Below, one piece after another: positions 1 through 14,554 of a stretch of DNA of 64,000 nt. Position 1 is the first letter of the stretch. Each line of letters begins with the position of its first letter. Location: positions 186,001 to 250,000 of the forward strand of contig JAHQIW010001193.1 of assembly GCA_019055375.1 (NCBI GenBank), read 5' to 3'. Source of the stretch: Parelaphostrongylus tenuis. Taxonomy: Eukaryota > Nematoda > Chromadorea > Rhabditida > Metastrongylidae. The position numbers were made by a program, and so were the translations under genes. The notes under the pieces are model-generated. The model was given only the letters and a program-made list of their open reading frames with translations. It did no database searches and was not told the origin of the DNA.

Positions 1-944
1 TGCTCGTCTGACTAAATGCAGCATTGAAATTCGATTAGATGAAAACTGTTCTAATCGCTTTATTTCTGTTTAAATACTTATAAATACCATTAGCTTAGTT
101 AAATTTTGGTAACTTCAGAACCAAAAATATTAGTTGAAATGGCGTGAATTGGAACATTAGAACGTATAAGTTGATATATGAGATGTTAGCACTGAGACGT
201 CTATGAACGTTTTATTTCACTCGTACGCTGCAATCGACATAACTCGCCCATTCCTCTGGGGATCGCTTAACTCTAGGAAAATCAGTTTACGAAGCATGGA
301 AAGACGTTGCTTTATCATTAGCCAATTCATACAAGACGAAGAAATTCCATTCTTCCAAAGATATAAATTCTTTTGCTACAAACTGCTAAATGGCAAACAA
401 ACGCTGCACTTCACGTTGCTGCATTTAGGTGCTATCATAAGGTGCGAATTTTTTTTACGAACTGTTTTTTTCTACATTACATAGAACGTGGCATATGAAA
501 TACCAAGTATAGCAAGCAAGCAAGGAAGTACGGTCTCAGAAAATATTCAATAACCTCCGACTAAAATCAGGTTTGTGCAAGGCTTCAGCATCGTTTTGAA
601 AAAGATTTCCCCTGCAGAAACCTTTGAACGAGTCCGCGATGCGCTTCTACCTCCTTGAAAATGAAAGCGCTTAAAACATGAGTTAATACTTCTGCTTTCC
701 CTTTGCATAAGCGGTCCGTATGACGAAATTGAACCAATCCTGCTACCTTGTTTTCTATATGTCGATTAGAAGGCACTGAGTGGTAGAAAAACGTTTTTCT
801 CTACACGAAAAGGCTTCACATATTGTACGAATTCCGGCACTTGCTTCCGATTCGTCGCTTCGCATTCATAGTGCGCACAGGTGCTCGGATGCTCGGATTT
901 ACGTGGTTATTCAGAGACTGTTCGAGCATATTTGAAACTTCCGA
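1..944. other. No gene recognised
   Basis: AT-rich. A 93-codon + frame (203-484) and a 63-codon minus frame (776-585) resemble nothing I know and have no splice context. Confidence 0.4.
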
Positions 945-1215
945 TAAATATTCCTGAGCCATGCATATGATCTGTTGTGGGCACTTATAGCGTGCAATAC
1001 AGTGTTTCGGCCTTGGAGGAGGTAAGGGGCTCTTCCCCAAGAGAGATTGGTTCAAGACGACAGACACAGTGCAACTGACGAGCCTGCAAGACCGAAACAA
1101 GTGTATTGCGCTGTGTAAGTGCCCATAACAGACCACATGCTTGGCTCAAAAATTCTTACAAGGCATGTTGAATTTTGAGCGCGGTCTCAACAAAACACTC
1201 GTAACAAATGGTTCA
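945..1215. repeat. Palindromic repeat, same family as 31.8 kb
   Basis: The 1047-1200 part matches the family in the + direction (CCGAAACAAGTGTATTGCGC, then CAGACCACATGC, then TTTTGAGCGCGGTCT). The 945-1015 part is an inverted copy of its centre, so this locus is itself palindromic. It is more diverged than the 32-kb copies. Confidence 0.7.
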
Positions 1216-4200
1216 TTTAATACTGTTTCTGAACGTCGGTCAGGTCTATTTTTTGCAAATTCTGCGCTAACCGTGTAAGAGTATTCACACGTGATTCGAA
1301 AGAAGCAGACTAAGCCCAGACAAATCTCGAAATAATTATTCTAGCTTATAGAGGTGAGATGGTTGACTAATCTTATGCGAAATCAACACCGTACTTTGCT
1401 CGTTATAAAAGGCATCACGATCACTGTGTTACCTGTTCACTCCTGAATGTTATAGGAGTGAAGTTCACAAGAGATCGCATTAACGCCTCAATGAAGTCAG
1501 GCGGAAGATTCGTGCGACACTATATTCGTAAACACTGGAATTTACCTCGATGATTATTATGTTTATCTTTCTCTGTAGTAGAGCTACTAAAAAGATCCTT
1601 GATGAAATTTTGTGCTCTTCTGCCCCTTTTATTTTTGATTAATATCTAAACAAGTCTATGTTAATTTTCCTACATTATAGTGGTTTATCCCTCACTCGCC
1701 TTCCCTTTTCGTGAGAAAGTGATGTTCATGCATGCCGAAAAGCGATATACAGGGTGCGCAATGTTCCTGTCGCAGTGTCTTCTACAATGGAAACCTATGT
1801 TTTTTTATGAAGACGGACTAATCGAATATTTTTACCCAAGTATATTTCCAACTGCTCTCAGCGTTATCTCTTGGCTGATTCCACTGTAAGACAGCAAGTT
1901 ACTAGAGAAAAAAGCCTATTTATTCCAAACTGTTTACTCGACATTTTTTGCAACAGTTATATCGCTTTCATCCTTTTCATCATTGCCGCCTTAGTTGCGA
2001 TGTTTTCAGATTTTACCAACGACCAACTTCCTTATCCGATTTACAACGATTCGCATCCAATTCGCTCGCAAATTACTAACAAAACCATTTGCTGTAAACT
2101 TGTTGGTTGTCTTGCCTTCAATATCTTCATTTGTTCTACAATTTCCACTTTCTCATTCTTCTTCGTCATGCCTTTACTCATCATTGTAACATGATTTTTC
2201 TACTACCACTGTCCCAAGCAACAAATTCAATTTCGTACCCATCGAGAATCCATGTGAAGGCCAGGCGATGCATGAAATTAAGGTTTAGCGTGTTGGCTAT
2301 CGACTCCCACCTCTTACACAGATTACTTGCAAAAGGCATATCACCAGGATCCTCAACGGAGGCTAATAAGAAGTAATGTTTTGTGCATTATTCGTAGGAA
2401 CGAGCGACTCAAGCAATAGCAAATCTTTCATCCCGAACACTTTCTTCAGAGTATTCACCAATTGATTACCCACTGAAATAAGTGATATTCGACTTATGGA
2501 GCCAGCTGAAATCTTAAAAAGATACAGGACGTGTTCAAAAGTGGATCCGCTAATCGGAATTTGTCGGAGTCCTTCATCTGTTGATAAGCAGCAATTAAGA
2601 AGAAATTTAAAAATATGGACAGCAGAAATCACTGAGATTTTTCTAACAACCTCATTATCATACGAAACAATTAGCAACCAATTTTTCATTAACCTTGATA
2701 ATGATCGAATTATTCACTGTTTTCTTGATGAGCAGACACAAGGTTGCTGACTGCAATTTTATCAAACTTTATTCATTAGTCAATTTTTTACTTTTTGAAT
2801 CAAATTAGCGAGAATGAATCTTGTTAGTAACAACCTCAAGTCTTTCGATCAAGAAAGCAGTGAGTAATCTCATCGCTTTTTGATAAGGGGTTATATCAAG
2901 TCTTAAGACGAGAAAATCTTGTCTGAATAGCAAATGGAAGTTGAACTGAGAGTATCATGATTCTTCGTGGTTAATGAAGCCGAACCAATTAAGCATTCAA
3001 GTAATAGGTGATATGAAGCGCCAGTAGACTGAATATTAGCATTTTCGAAGCATAAAATTTCAGCTATGATTGGAACCAATCGAAGGCTGCCACATACTTT
3101 GGCTTTTGCGAATATCAACTATATTCGTCTTTATACGTCTGATGACTTTAGCAAATTCTAATTGACTATTTCTCTGTGTTTTCCTGGCGATTTCATTTCG
3201 ATGGAGAATTTCTGTGTTAAACTTGCGATGCATAGAAGAAGGTTTATATCCTTTTCCCCACAGTATTATCTAGGAGCGATCTCAACATTTTCATGCTCAG
3301 CTGTGTAATAAACCTGTTTTACAAACTACCCACGTCCCCGAAGATAGCTACTTGTATTACAAAGAGGCAAACACACGTCAAGTACAAAATGGGCTTTTGT
3401 TTACGTTCAAAAAACTGGAAACACCTGACATAGCTTTCTTGGAGCAGAAAAAATCGTGCTCAACCTGCAATATTGATTCCATGATTCTTGATTAGGAAGC
3501 AGCGAGTGCTTTTGTGCTCGATCTAAGTGCTTTACCCTTGACAGGCTTTGTAACCGTCGTTTCAGTGTAGCTATAAAGTTGGGCTACCTATTCAAAATAG
3601 ACGCAGTTTGATGATGAATTAAAGAACGTCATTATTGACGCAGAAGTTTTTATGCTGTCTTGCAAATAGAGATTTATGAGGGCTTTTTGCTTTTGTTGCT
3701 TAAGAGAATGCAATAGCGATCAAGGACTCAATTTTTCTTACAAAATATCACCACCTTTTGACCTTAGTTCTTATTTTCATACATAGCATATTGTTTAGAT
3801 CCTATAGTTTCACATCAGTGGCAGTTACGCCCCTTTGAAAATGCTTAAAATCCCTAGCTCTTTTTAAACCTTGTTCCCATTTTGTGAATAGAACACTAGA
3901 ATGAGAATGTCAAGAAATTAGTTCGCTGGAATTTTTACCATTTATTGATTGCTAAATATTACTGATCTTAATCCGACGCTGTGACTGACTGGTACATCAG
4001 ATGCTAAACAGACATCATGACTTGTTGCTAAGCCTTTCTCCACAGTTCACTAATCTGACTGTAATGGGTGAACTCATGGATGTTGTGAGTGCGATAATTT
4101 TTCTGTCTCAATCGGAAGTCACGTCGAAAGCCACGTCAAAACTGCAATAAATCTAAGATTGGCGGAAAGCATATAAATTCAGCATCTATTTATATTGACA

Positions 4201-7200
4201 GCAGCTCAGAGAAGAGAGCTATTGAAGAGCACTCGATATCTCAACGTTTTTTCTATCGAATTACAGGACAGATTATATTGTATGACTGAATAACATAGAT
4301 ATGATATACTTCATCATCTGCTATCACTCTTATGTAGTTCTCTACCGGTGAAAATACAGCCTACCATCATATTTTATCAGTTTCACTGAAAAATTCACAA
4401 AACAGTATGATAGCTTTGTCTTGTCATTGCTCATAATTTGTACCTATTGACTTTTTCATCAAAAACGCAACTTCATTTCCAATGAAAGTAATGAAGGTAG
4501 TATGTCATGCAAGTATCGTGATCCCTATTTGTTCTTCATTATAGAAAGCAGCTTATATATAGAGAACTTTTTCCCGTTCATGACTGGCACATTCGCTAAT
4601 GTAGTGAGGTAGTTTTTATGCTCAATAGATTCTGTATACCGCAATTGTGATCAAAATAAACGTGACTCGACGCCTTAGTTTCCATGGATTTTATGGATCT
4701 ATAGCAATGTATCATAGCAAGAATGTCACAAAATATCTGCATTATAATCGAATGAATAGATATTTAATGCCCGTTTCAAGCCGGATCGGGATCGCGTAGT
4801 TTCCACCTAACCACCTATCTAAAGTTCCAGAATTATTCATATTCACTCGCTGAAATGCTACCGTATTTTTCAGTTCATAGTTTGGCAGCTTTTTATGGCG
4901 ACAAATTCTAGTTAACATTAACAATATTAGAAATGTATGACTTCTGGCCATAATTAATCACTCGTCACCGTCGTTCTCAACTTGACACAGCGAAGATTCC
5001 TTAGTTCAGGGTTAGAGCAATTTTGCTCTTATTACTTACGCCTTGCAAGCAAATACTGTGACAGTGCTCAGTGCTTTTCGAAATCCAACTGGACGACTTT
5101 TCCATCATTATTGTATCCAGCTATATGGCTATCATCGTGATCGTTCTGAAACTTGCTTATCAAAAAATTTTTTCTTACTTTTTTCTAGACTTTAAGCGAG
5201 TTTGTGTTCTTTTCAAGACTGTATCACTCACATATCCGAAACAGAGCTTTTAGTGTCAGCTTATGACTAATTACGAATAGCTCCTGAGCACTACGACAGT
5301 GTTTTTGATTGTATACAACTCCCAACCTAACGATCGGTCCATTCAGTGCTGCTGGCAGGTCATTGAAATTAGCCACGTGTTATCCATATAGCTTGTTAAC
5401 GGATGAGTATGTCATACTTTTGCTAGATTGTTGACTCTGTGCTGCTGATGAAAAGGAAATGAGAAGGCTAGAACAATTAAGTTCAGCCTCAAAATACCTT
5501 TCCCACCAATGGCTCACGGCGACGTATCGAGAGTGATATATGTTTATTGTCGATTTGTGATGTTAATTTAGTGATTCTTCCTCTATAGGGTGTGCTAGAT
5601 TAATGATAAGAGCAGCGTTGCCATCCAAAAGCCAATCGAAGAGCATGTCCTGACTATGACAAAGGTATACAACTGGTCTGATGGCTGCACAGCATCCCCG
5701 AAAGCATTGGAAAAAAGTCATTATAACGAAAATGTGGCAACCTTACCATTCAGTTCTGATTTGTGGCTGAGCTATATGAAGTTGTCAGTGTCCACTCGAA
5801 TAACCCGATGGTTGAATATGCGGGTCTTCACATGCGATGAGTAACAAAAGGCAATACGTTAGCTTTTAGCAAGCTCTAATTACCGTTATTGACATTCGCT
5901 AAAGTGACAGTGACTTCCTTTTAAATCAAAATGAAGCACGGGAGTCTACTGCATCGTAAAAGTGAATTTTTCATTAAAAATGTGAAAATAAAGGAGCAGG
6001 CGAAAAGTGATCTCATTGGGAAGAATAAAAGTTGGAGCAATAAATTACGATTTCGACGTTTCATTCGTCTATGCTTGCATTGAGAAAACAGTTACACTTC
6101 CGACTCATTACACGATCAGATTGAATGTTCGTGCTTTACAACCGTGATTTATCAATTCCGAAATTGTTGCGGATAAAGTACCGGAGATTGTTGGGACAAT
6201 ACAAAAGTTTTTGAGTTGTGTAATGTCATTTTAGCCATCTTGGTGCTTGAATGTTCGTCAGTGCGTCAATAATTGTAGTACAGCAAAATTTTGATGCAAT
6301 GCGAAGAAGAAACATTAAAATTTTATAAGAATATTGGGACGTAATCACTTATTCAGATGAAGCTTGTGAATTTCTAAGCTCCTGAGTAATTCTGTCTTTG
6401 CACTTGTGGAATGCTATGGATATTTCGCTTGAACAAGACAGTGATATTAGAGGACTCAAGATTCTTTTAGTCTATAAAATGCAATCCGTTGCTTTTTTTG
6501 GAATTTATTCTATTATTACTGCATATTTTTCACCGTTGGTTAGTGCTCGAGACGATGAATCTAATACTTCGATGAACAGTAATCTATTTCGGTAAACAGA
6601 GGTCGTTCAAAAGTTGTTGGCAGTGTTGATATTAGATGTCAAACTGCTTCTATGTTTGTTTTCCTACCAGACGTAAACTACTGGATTTTCGGAGATTTTA
6701 GGGCATAGAGGATGTTTTTTCGTATTTCTCATGTTTATTCAAACAGGATGCCATAGCTTTCACTAAAGCCATTTATGATGATCGATAAGTTGAACGCGTC
6801 GTTGAGATAGGAGCTCAACTCTGTGCTCTAGAACTATGATGGCTACAAATTGGAATTCCTCTATGTCCGACTTCAGTTCGTCGATATTGACAAGGTGATG
6901 CTTTTGGCACAAAAGGGATTTGTCGTTTTAGTATTTCAATCAGCCATTTGAAATTATTTTAGTATGCTCAACAGTATAGGATTTGATTAGAGTTTCACAA
7001 GATACAGCAAGGCGGCTGCTCAGATCAGATTTTCGCTTTAGGATTGGAAAAAGCATTGCTACTTAGTTGCCACTGGACAAGATACAAATTTTTCTGACTC
7101 GATAGATGTATAAATTAGTGTAGAGCAGAACGATGAACCACATAGGCGCAGCTTTTTGTATATTTAGCGGACATTCTAGTGCGTTCTTTGTTCTCTCGAC

Positions 7201-7489
7201 AGTAACGTTTCATTGTGTATCCTACAGCGAAACATTATACCAAATACTCATCATTTATTGTGCACTTTAGGTAGGTTAGCAATCCATCCTCACCTATTAG
7301 TGGAGCATTATTTAGTTCCGACTAACGATAATGTTACACGTGGGGGCAGTTATGTGCCGCAGTTGCTTAGAAATAAATTAAAGACTGAATCATCCGTATC
7401 ACCTGTCGTCTCGTTGACTCCAACGACTTAGGTGGGCGGCAGTATAACTTCAATTCTCCCTTATCGTGTGCAAAAGTAACTCAGTGTGT
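1216..7489. other. No gene recognised (6.3 kb)
   Basis: AT-rich, with only short open frames lacking coding character. No repeat of the named families was seen. Confidence 0.4.
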
Positions 7490-8380
7490 TTTACTTGCTG
7501 TAGAAATCCGTTGAGCATCATATCTCTCTTCCGAGCTTTTCGTGAAGAAATCGAACCATCGGGTATGTGGTCATCCTATTGTGCGTTTAACATCTTGAGC
7601 AGCCAAGCCCATAACGGCTCTAATCCGGTTGTCGTTAAATTCACTACGTGTCTGGCCCACCACATCTTTGATAGTCTGGCTAGTGAACCGAGATCCATGA
7701 TTTTCGATTGTTGACGCAGGTCAGGACTTCGAATTCTTTCTCTCACTTGCGAGATGCGGGATTCTCCTACTTCAATAACGCTAAGTGATGGTTTGCCATT
7801 CTCGCGTAGTGATGACGTTTTTGAAGCATACGTTGAGGCAGAGATAACTGTTGATAGAACAGGTGGACACAGAATCCTACGTTCATTGTTCTCTTCACTC
7901 ATTCCCATATTTTAGATGCTCGCCAAGGCTATCGTTTACTCGTGCTTCCTTCCAATTCTGTAGCTAATCGTTCATTATATTGACTTCCCGACTTAGACGT
8001 AATTGGAGCATTCGGGAAAATGTATCTCCTCGGCCGTGAATGCTGCCTGCAAAATTACTTTGTTCTTCATGGAGATCATTTTTCGGAGCCTTACTCGCTG
8101 AGAATTCTTGTGCAATCGATGTCGAAATCGCTTATTTTCGTTTAGCTGACACTCAGTGCTCTGAGGGCGATATTATCAGCAAAGCGAAGATGGTGTAATT
8201 GTCGTCCATCGATTTTCACTCCTAATCTGATGTTCTCATTAGGTAGAAACTGTAAGAGTGTAAGATTGATGAGGAGTGATCGTTTCTCTTTTCTCATCGC
8301 CACCTGTTCGGTATGGTAGTAAAGTGTTTCTAGGCCACTTCTCTTATTCCTCTGAAAGCTCATATTTCTCCCCACTTCTC
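7490..8380 (-). mobile_element. RTE-type non-LTR retrotransposon remnant
   Basis: On the minus strand, frames at 8375-8142 and 7908-7576 match the C-terminal half of an RTE-clade reverse transcriptase. The block LGVKIDGRQLHHLRFADNI carries the catalytic Y/F-A-D-D motif as FADN, so the second Asp is lost. Further on, IMDLGSLARLSKMWWARHV corresponds to the conserved SKIRWAGHVMR-type block near the ORF end. Several frameshifts and stops separate the pieces and no 5' endonuclease domain is present, so it is a dead, 5'-truncated copy. Confidence 0.75.
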
Positions 8381-9029
8381 TGAAAAGCTCGGTTTAACTT
8401 AATTATTTCCCTAATAGTTAGTAATTGTAGAATGCACTATGTTGTGAAGCGACAGTTGATGAATGTCCAGGGTTGTTAAGCGTGTTGACGAGCAAGTATC
8501 ACTGTGGTTTGATTAGACAAACACAAAAGTCCAGTATTTGCGACGTTCATGTCTTAGTACTAATTCCTACATTTCTGTGGAAATAAATGAAAGAAAAAGT
8601 GCGTAAAGGTTGGACTTTGATTAGACCTCATAAAGCTCTATAACAAACGAAACTGCTTTCTTTGATGGATTCACGGGCGTAATGAAAACAATGTTAGGGG
8701 CCGTTTGAATAGTCCATCTTATTTGCCTTGCAGATATAGCTAAATACTCTAACAATTCATAGATCAGATACTAGTCACCTAAGTGAGATGAACGCTGAAT
8801 GACTGGTGCAAAACGCCTTCGAAAGAATCGGTCATCGATTGCATCCGAATGCTCAATGTCGAAAAATTAGAAAAAAAAAATAAAGTACTAGCTAATTCTC
8901 GAAAGTTCTAGACTTTTATTGTATTTTTCGCAGTGTTATAATGAACATTCGAGTATTAGTTATTCGAATGGCGTCAGCTCAACTGGGATTGCAAGCAAAA
9001 TTGCATACCCGACAAAACCTGTTGAAGAT

Positions 9030-9170
9030 TGGTGGCTGACAGCGAACAAAGAGATGTTGAAGAATGAATGGTCGGGCCAATGTGTCTCGGTGGTATAGTG
9101 GTAGAGCACGCGTCGCCGAATAGATGGAACGCGGGTTCGATTCTCGCCTGAGGCCGTGTTTTTGCTCACC
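9030..9170 (+). repeat. SINE-B-like tRNA-derived repeat
   Basis: tRNA-like segment from about 9082: acceptor arms GTCTCGG and CTGAGGC pair at all seven positions with two wobbles, the D arm is TGGTATAGTGGTAGAGC, and the T arm is GCGGGTTCGATTCTCGC. The anticodon arm does not form a normal 5-bp stem. The 3' flank ends in TTTTTGC as in the two other copies. A tRNA pseudogene is the alternative. Confidence 0.55.
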
Positions 9171-10188
9171 ACTCAATCCTCTTAGAGAGTAGTTAGCTTC
9201 AGAACAGTCAGAGAAGCTAAGCAGTCTGAAGAGTTTACAAGACCGTTGACTATGTAGTGTAAAGAACAATAAATAGCAGACTCCGCGTCCATCTTTTCGA
9301 CTCTGCTATCCTCATGCGCTTCAACAGACACGTCGGATACCTTGACGCTACGTAAGCAGGATGAATGATTACCCAGCGTGCAAGATTAATGACCCCCACC
9401 TTTATTGAAAGCTCTGTTGAATGTGCGTTTTTTCTAGAAATACCTCATGTCATGCAAAAAAAAGACAAAAAGGAAAATCTCATTGACATAGATGACCGAA
9501 CATCAGAGACGATCTAGTATACACTAAAATATATGGTCAGGACACGTGATGCATCTTATTGACAACCGGTAGATAACAGCCGTTAGCAAAATGGTCGCAT
9601 GTGCTGTCAAGTGCACCACAAGAGGATTAAAGCAATGTGCCGTCGCCAACACTTCGCGCAGGTCGGAGAAGAAAGAACATGGTGGTCATCAACGTTGCAG
9701 ACTGAGCAACACGTAATTGGTTACTCGGAACACGATAAGGTAGTGGTGACTCTTCTAGCGATATTTCAAAACACTAACCGCTCAACGAAAAGAAAGCAGA
9801 GAATCAAAGCCGTCAGTGAGACGCTCGGAGAGCTAAAGAATGCCGAATTTTTAGTAGGAGACCTTTATTTTCACTAATATTAATTGTAAAATGGCTGAGG
9901 GTAGCTCGTATGACTATGTTATGGCATTCATTTGATCTCAAATAAGCTGCCCAGCCAAAAAAATCCATTAGCTTATAAGGTCTCGTTTGAAGAAGAGCCA
10001 CTCTCTGCATGTTGTAGTTGAGCAGTTATGAAGACTCACGAGCAATAACAACGCGATTAACCACCAACGGAAGTACGTTTCTGATGCATGAATGTTTATC
10101 ATATGCCAATAAGAAAGAGAATTGTCCAAATCAAGCTTTTCATTTTCGTTAGAGACCCTAATAATATTGTTGAGCGCCGGACGTCATT

Positions 10189-10219
10189 GGGGGTTGGAGG
10201 GGGAGGGGGTGAAGGGGGG
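10189..10219 (+). other. G-rich run, potential G-quadruplex
   Basis: Five closely spaced G runs of 4-6 bases separated by TT, A and TGAA: a strong G-quadruplex pattern on the + strand in an otherwise AT-rich region. Confidence 0.6.
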
Positions 10220-11929
10220 AAACAGCGGGCCAGTTTACAGAGTTTTTCACGGTGTCCCTATATGCTTTTCGTCATTCAGAAATGACTATCCCAAGAGTGA
10301 CTTCTTCCTGGCTGTTCTACGAAAATTGTCAAGAGTTGTCTTGTTGTTGTACTTTATGCACTCGTTTTTTTTTGTTTCAACAATAAAGTTTTCATCAGTG
10401 TTTGACACTAATCGGTATATTTTGCTTTCGTAGACTCTTTCAAGACTCGTATATAATTCATAACCTTGAAGTTCAACCTCGGAACATTGTATTCGAGTCG
10501 ACCAAGTAGGTGGAATTTAAATGTTTCCCGCTCCATTGTCTCGTAGAATGAGATAAAGGAGGCGATGTTTTGCACTTTTTTATACCTAAAGGGATCTTCT
10601 TGACGTTCTAATATCAAAATTCGAGGGTTTTTTGTATTTTCATCTTACTCGTGACATCGTAAGGGTATATCCCTATTCTCCTGCATATTTCTTTCGAATT
10701 TTATTTATCATCTTCAATTCTACTTAATGGATATGTTCACTGTCATAAAAATTCATCACCAGTTGTTTTGTTCTTACTTAGTATTTTTATCACTTATATA
10801 AATTTGGAGCGATTTCGCGACTCATATAGGTGTGTGAAAAGGTGAGAAGCTCTCAAAGGTACCGATCGCTTTCTACGTTGTACTGAACAACTGTCGTAGA
10901 AATGAAAGATTGAACATCGAAGTCCGGATATCCTTGTGATTCACTTCATTATCGTCTTTATTGGCTAAATAGGCTTATAATTTCTTCAATTTCTTCGTTT
11001 CTAATTCAATTAAGTGCTCTTGTCTGGGAATTGGTGAAAAAGTAATGAGTGCATGACATTTATAGTGAGTAAAAAGGAATAAGATATTGTTCGATCGTTG
11101 TTTATCCACTTCTTCATCTGCCGTTCCCAGTAGTGATACTTTCAAATTCAACTAATTTTGAAAAATATTTCTTTTGAAGGAATCACTAGAATATAAACGG
11201 GATGCAACGAAACAGTTACCTTGTTTGGCAGATTTTCGTAGAAAAATTTAAGCTAAGAAGCAATTTTTTTCTTGTGGAGGTGTACTCTCTCAGCAGCTTA
11301 GCTTACATAAAATATATGCGTTTTAATGGCAATTTTAAAAAGTTTCGAAATTCGGACGTAGGTGGGCTTTGTCAAAAAACTTAATTCTGAGCAAAATCTA
11401 AATGTTTCGAAGACTCTGCGTATTGATGTCCTACATCGCTTAGTATCCCGTAGTGAAGTTTCAAAGCATGAAAGCAAGAATCTTATCTTAAAACTGAAGA
11501 AAAGGGTAGAGCCGTTTTTATGGTCATTCAACAATCCCTATCCCTTCAAATTACAGCTATGATTGCTGAAATGAGACGTTAGAAGACAGAACTCATGGGT
11601 TCCTCAAAATTCTGACACTCGTCAAATCACACCTATTCCAACGACGACATTCTGCCTGACTCTACACCTTCCGAAGAAATCGATTGAAAAATGTGTGGAG
11701 ACGACTGAGCCCCACGTTCTACCGCCACCATCTCTCTAAAATCGTAAATGTTGATAAGAATGGTTTTGCGAATAAAGCGATGTGGTACCCGTTAATAAAT
11801 GAGTAATGAAGCTGACATTCAGCTAGTAACATTCCCACATAGCTATTTTGTTGTGCCAGACAGTGATGACTTTTATTGAATCTAAAGGTCAGGGCTTGAG
11901 TCTTGTTGCATAATTTATGTTTACTGATG

Positions 11930-12225
11930 ATGAGCGTGCGGCGTTGTGATCATAGATGCCTTGTAACGCACACGCATGGTCATCAGTTCAATCCCATATC
12001 CCAAACCCCATTAGTTTTGCATTCCTCTGGATTCGGCAGAGTGGCACAAGACCTTGTCCCTGATGATAGCGACACTGACTCGATACATCGGCACGCTACT
12101 TAAAGTCATTGTAAGGATCAGATATGCACTCAATCAACTCCAATGATCTCTAATGAACTCGAATGCGCGGCACATCACTCACGGAGTGACCAACACCGGA
12201 GCTTTACTTCAATTCCCTATGTCAG
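11930..12225 (+). repeat. SINE-A copy, degenerate
   Basis: Recognisable body: CATTCCTCTGGATTCGGC, CACTGACTCGATACATCGG, AGATATGCACTCAATCA and CACCGGAGCTTTACTTC. The tRNA-like head is badly decayed. Confidence 0.7.
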
Positions 12226-13764
12226 GATACTCAACAATAGTTCTGCGTCGAGAATGAACATTTCCTAGACAAACCTGCTCAAAGTTTTTCAAAAGCACAG
12301 AGTTGAGAAGCTGCCGCTCGGAGAGCGGCATAAACTTAGTGGCGCGGATAATTTGAGCAAACAGCGGAAAGGAAAGGATGACTACCACTGCGTTACCTTT
12401 TACCTAGTTTTTTGGGTGGAGATCCTTCACAATCCATTACAACTTTTTGAAGACAAGGTCCCTTTCTCATTCTCTCAGACTCTTAGTGGTTAGTTGATAG
12501 CTCATTTCTCGGCGATTTTATCGATGTAGTTTGTTTTTGGATAGCTTTCATAGCCCACTGTAACAACGAGAAAAAAATTGAGCTTCACACCTGGCTCAAA
12601 ATTGTAAACAAAATACTTCATTTCATCGTCTTATGGGTATATGTCTTTATTTTCATTTTATATCGCCAAAACATCCTTTGTGAAACTTAGGCTTGAGTCT
12701 AAGCTTGAAAATGAAGAACGCTATTTTTCTTTCGCCCTTCCAGCGTTCTATAAACACTTTTCAAAAATGAAATTTAGCTTTAGATTTAACAAATTTCATG
12801 CTATCAAATAACTGCTACAAGTTGTTAAAGATCATGTGCAGCTTTAGCCAAGTGAAAAAAAAGATTTCTGCAAAAAAAAGTATTGAAAATGCCAAAACTC
12901 CAGGTATCGAGTGATCATTAAAACTATAGATACAAGAAGAAGAGATCTTCTCTACGAGGGCCTGAAAAATGCGCAGAGACAAAGGAACCGAACCATTTGT
13001 GCATAATCGCGAGCATGCAGTAAAATTGGGGCTGCTTCATATGTAGTTTATTTACTAACAAAACGCCAGAGATGCATTTATACAATGCACATATATATAT
13101 TAGGTGCCTCTTCCGAAGTTGAACTATTATCTCTTTACTTACAATGGATTTTAATAGTTAGAACGAAAGCCATAAAAATTTACTCGTTTTTTTCCCTGCA
13201 AGAACCAAAAACTTTCGCTGTTTGTTCAGCTTAAATAAGGTTATTGCAGAATTCGTTTGTCTGCAACTGCATGTCCAAATAATGCGAGTTTTTGTATACG
13301 CATAGAGTCAAATCTTCTGGATTGGGGCACTGCCCGAGTGAGATTCTCAAGTTATAACTCTTGATGAGTTTTTGAATTTATCGTAATGAAATTTTCCTTC
13401 TTGAAGCTTAATCAACTCATTTTTTTGGTTTCTATCCGTCGAGACTCATATTTTATTACGAAACAAATTGAACCCTAGCGGAAATTCGTCCAGCTGGCAC
13501 TTTATTGTTTTCCAGTAAATCGTTTGTAATTCCAGGTGCCGTCCTTCTGTTGGGTCCCTTGGAAGCCTCAATTTCGTCATGGCTTTTCTGAAATTCGTTA
13601 ATTCAGGTGTGCCCAAAATTGAAAGAACTTTTCTTTTGATCGTGGACTAACCGTCATCACATTTTATGCGAAATCCAAAACTTCTTGAGTTTGATTCGTT
13701 TCCTTGCATTAACCCTCCAAAATTCTTCAAATATCCGCCTCACTAACCGCAAGAGAGTGCTGGG

Positions 13765-13860
13765 GTAGGAAATCGAATTAGATCCTTGCTTACAACCTTG
13801 CTTCTTGACCACTGCCCTATCTCGCCTCCGTTGAAAAAAATACTGTACAACATTGTGCAT
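13765..13860 (-). repeat. Degenerate tRNA-derived fragment
   Basis: The minus strand reads GATAGGGCAGTGGTCAAGAA (A-box-like), then TCTAATTCGATTTCCTACCC (B-box-like) about 30 bp later. It does not fold as a tRNA. It belongs to neither family A nor B with certainty. Confidence 0.35.
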
Positions 13861-14554
13861 TCAATTGAGACGCCAGAACAAATTCTCTACGAATCTGTGA
13901 AGCTAGCTCTCAGAGTTTCTAACTACTCTGTTGACTAGGAAATTCCATCAGTTGTTGAAGATCCGGGTTTGAGTTAAAATAAAGGAAAGCATTCCTAAAT
14001 CTTACATGAAGTATTTTTTCCTATCTCCCTCCATAATCGAATAATGTACTGAGAAATTTTTTCTACGGCTATAAGAAAAGCAAATTGTTGCCATCGCTGA
14101 GGGAAAGATGAGGTCTTCCCTGAACAGAGAAGCCAGTAATTATTTCTGATGGAAAAGAGCTCATTTACCCCAAAAATCACTTCAACGGCCATTTTTTCGT
14201 CAAGTCATCGAACTGTTGGATTTTCTCTTTACTCACCACCTCGGTAGTGGCGGTCACCGTCATTTCCTAATTACAGTAAAAACCACTTGACGTAAAACGT
14301 AATGATTGTCGCTATGCAAAATTCTCTCTCTACATTGCTTTTAGTGCCATTTCGAATGGCTCGAATTCTAAGTTTTTCTTTATTTGAACAGGTTTTTCTG
14401 AATTTCTTTTTACCGTTTCAGTTATCCTTTAAATCTTTTATTGATGACCGACCCATGAGTGGTGGACCATACATTCCTCATCTCAGTGTCGTATAAATAT
14501 TTGAGAGCATTTTTGGCCTATGCGATATACTACGAATGCTTTCCAAGTAGTTAA

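Larger units (their letters stand above)
8381..11929. other. No gene recognised apart from SINE-B and G-rich run
   Basis: A 92-codon + frame at 9599-9877 (charged, ending VGDLYFH) has no family match or splice sites. The rest is AT-rich. Confidence 0.35.
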
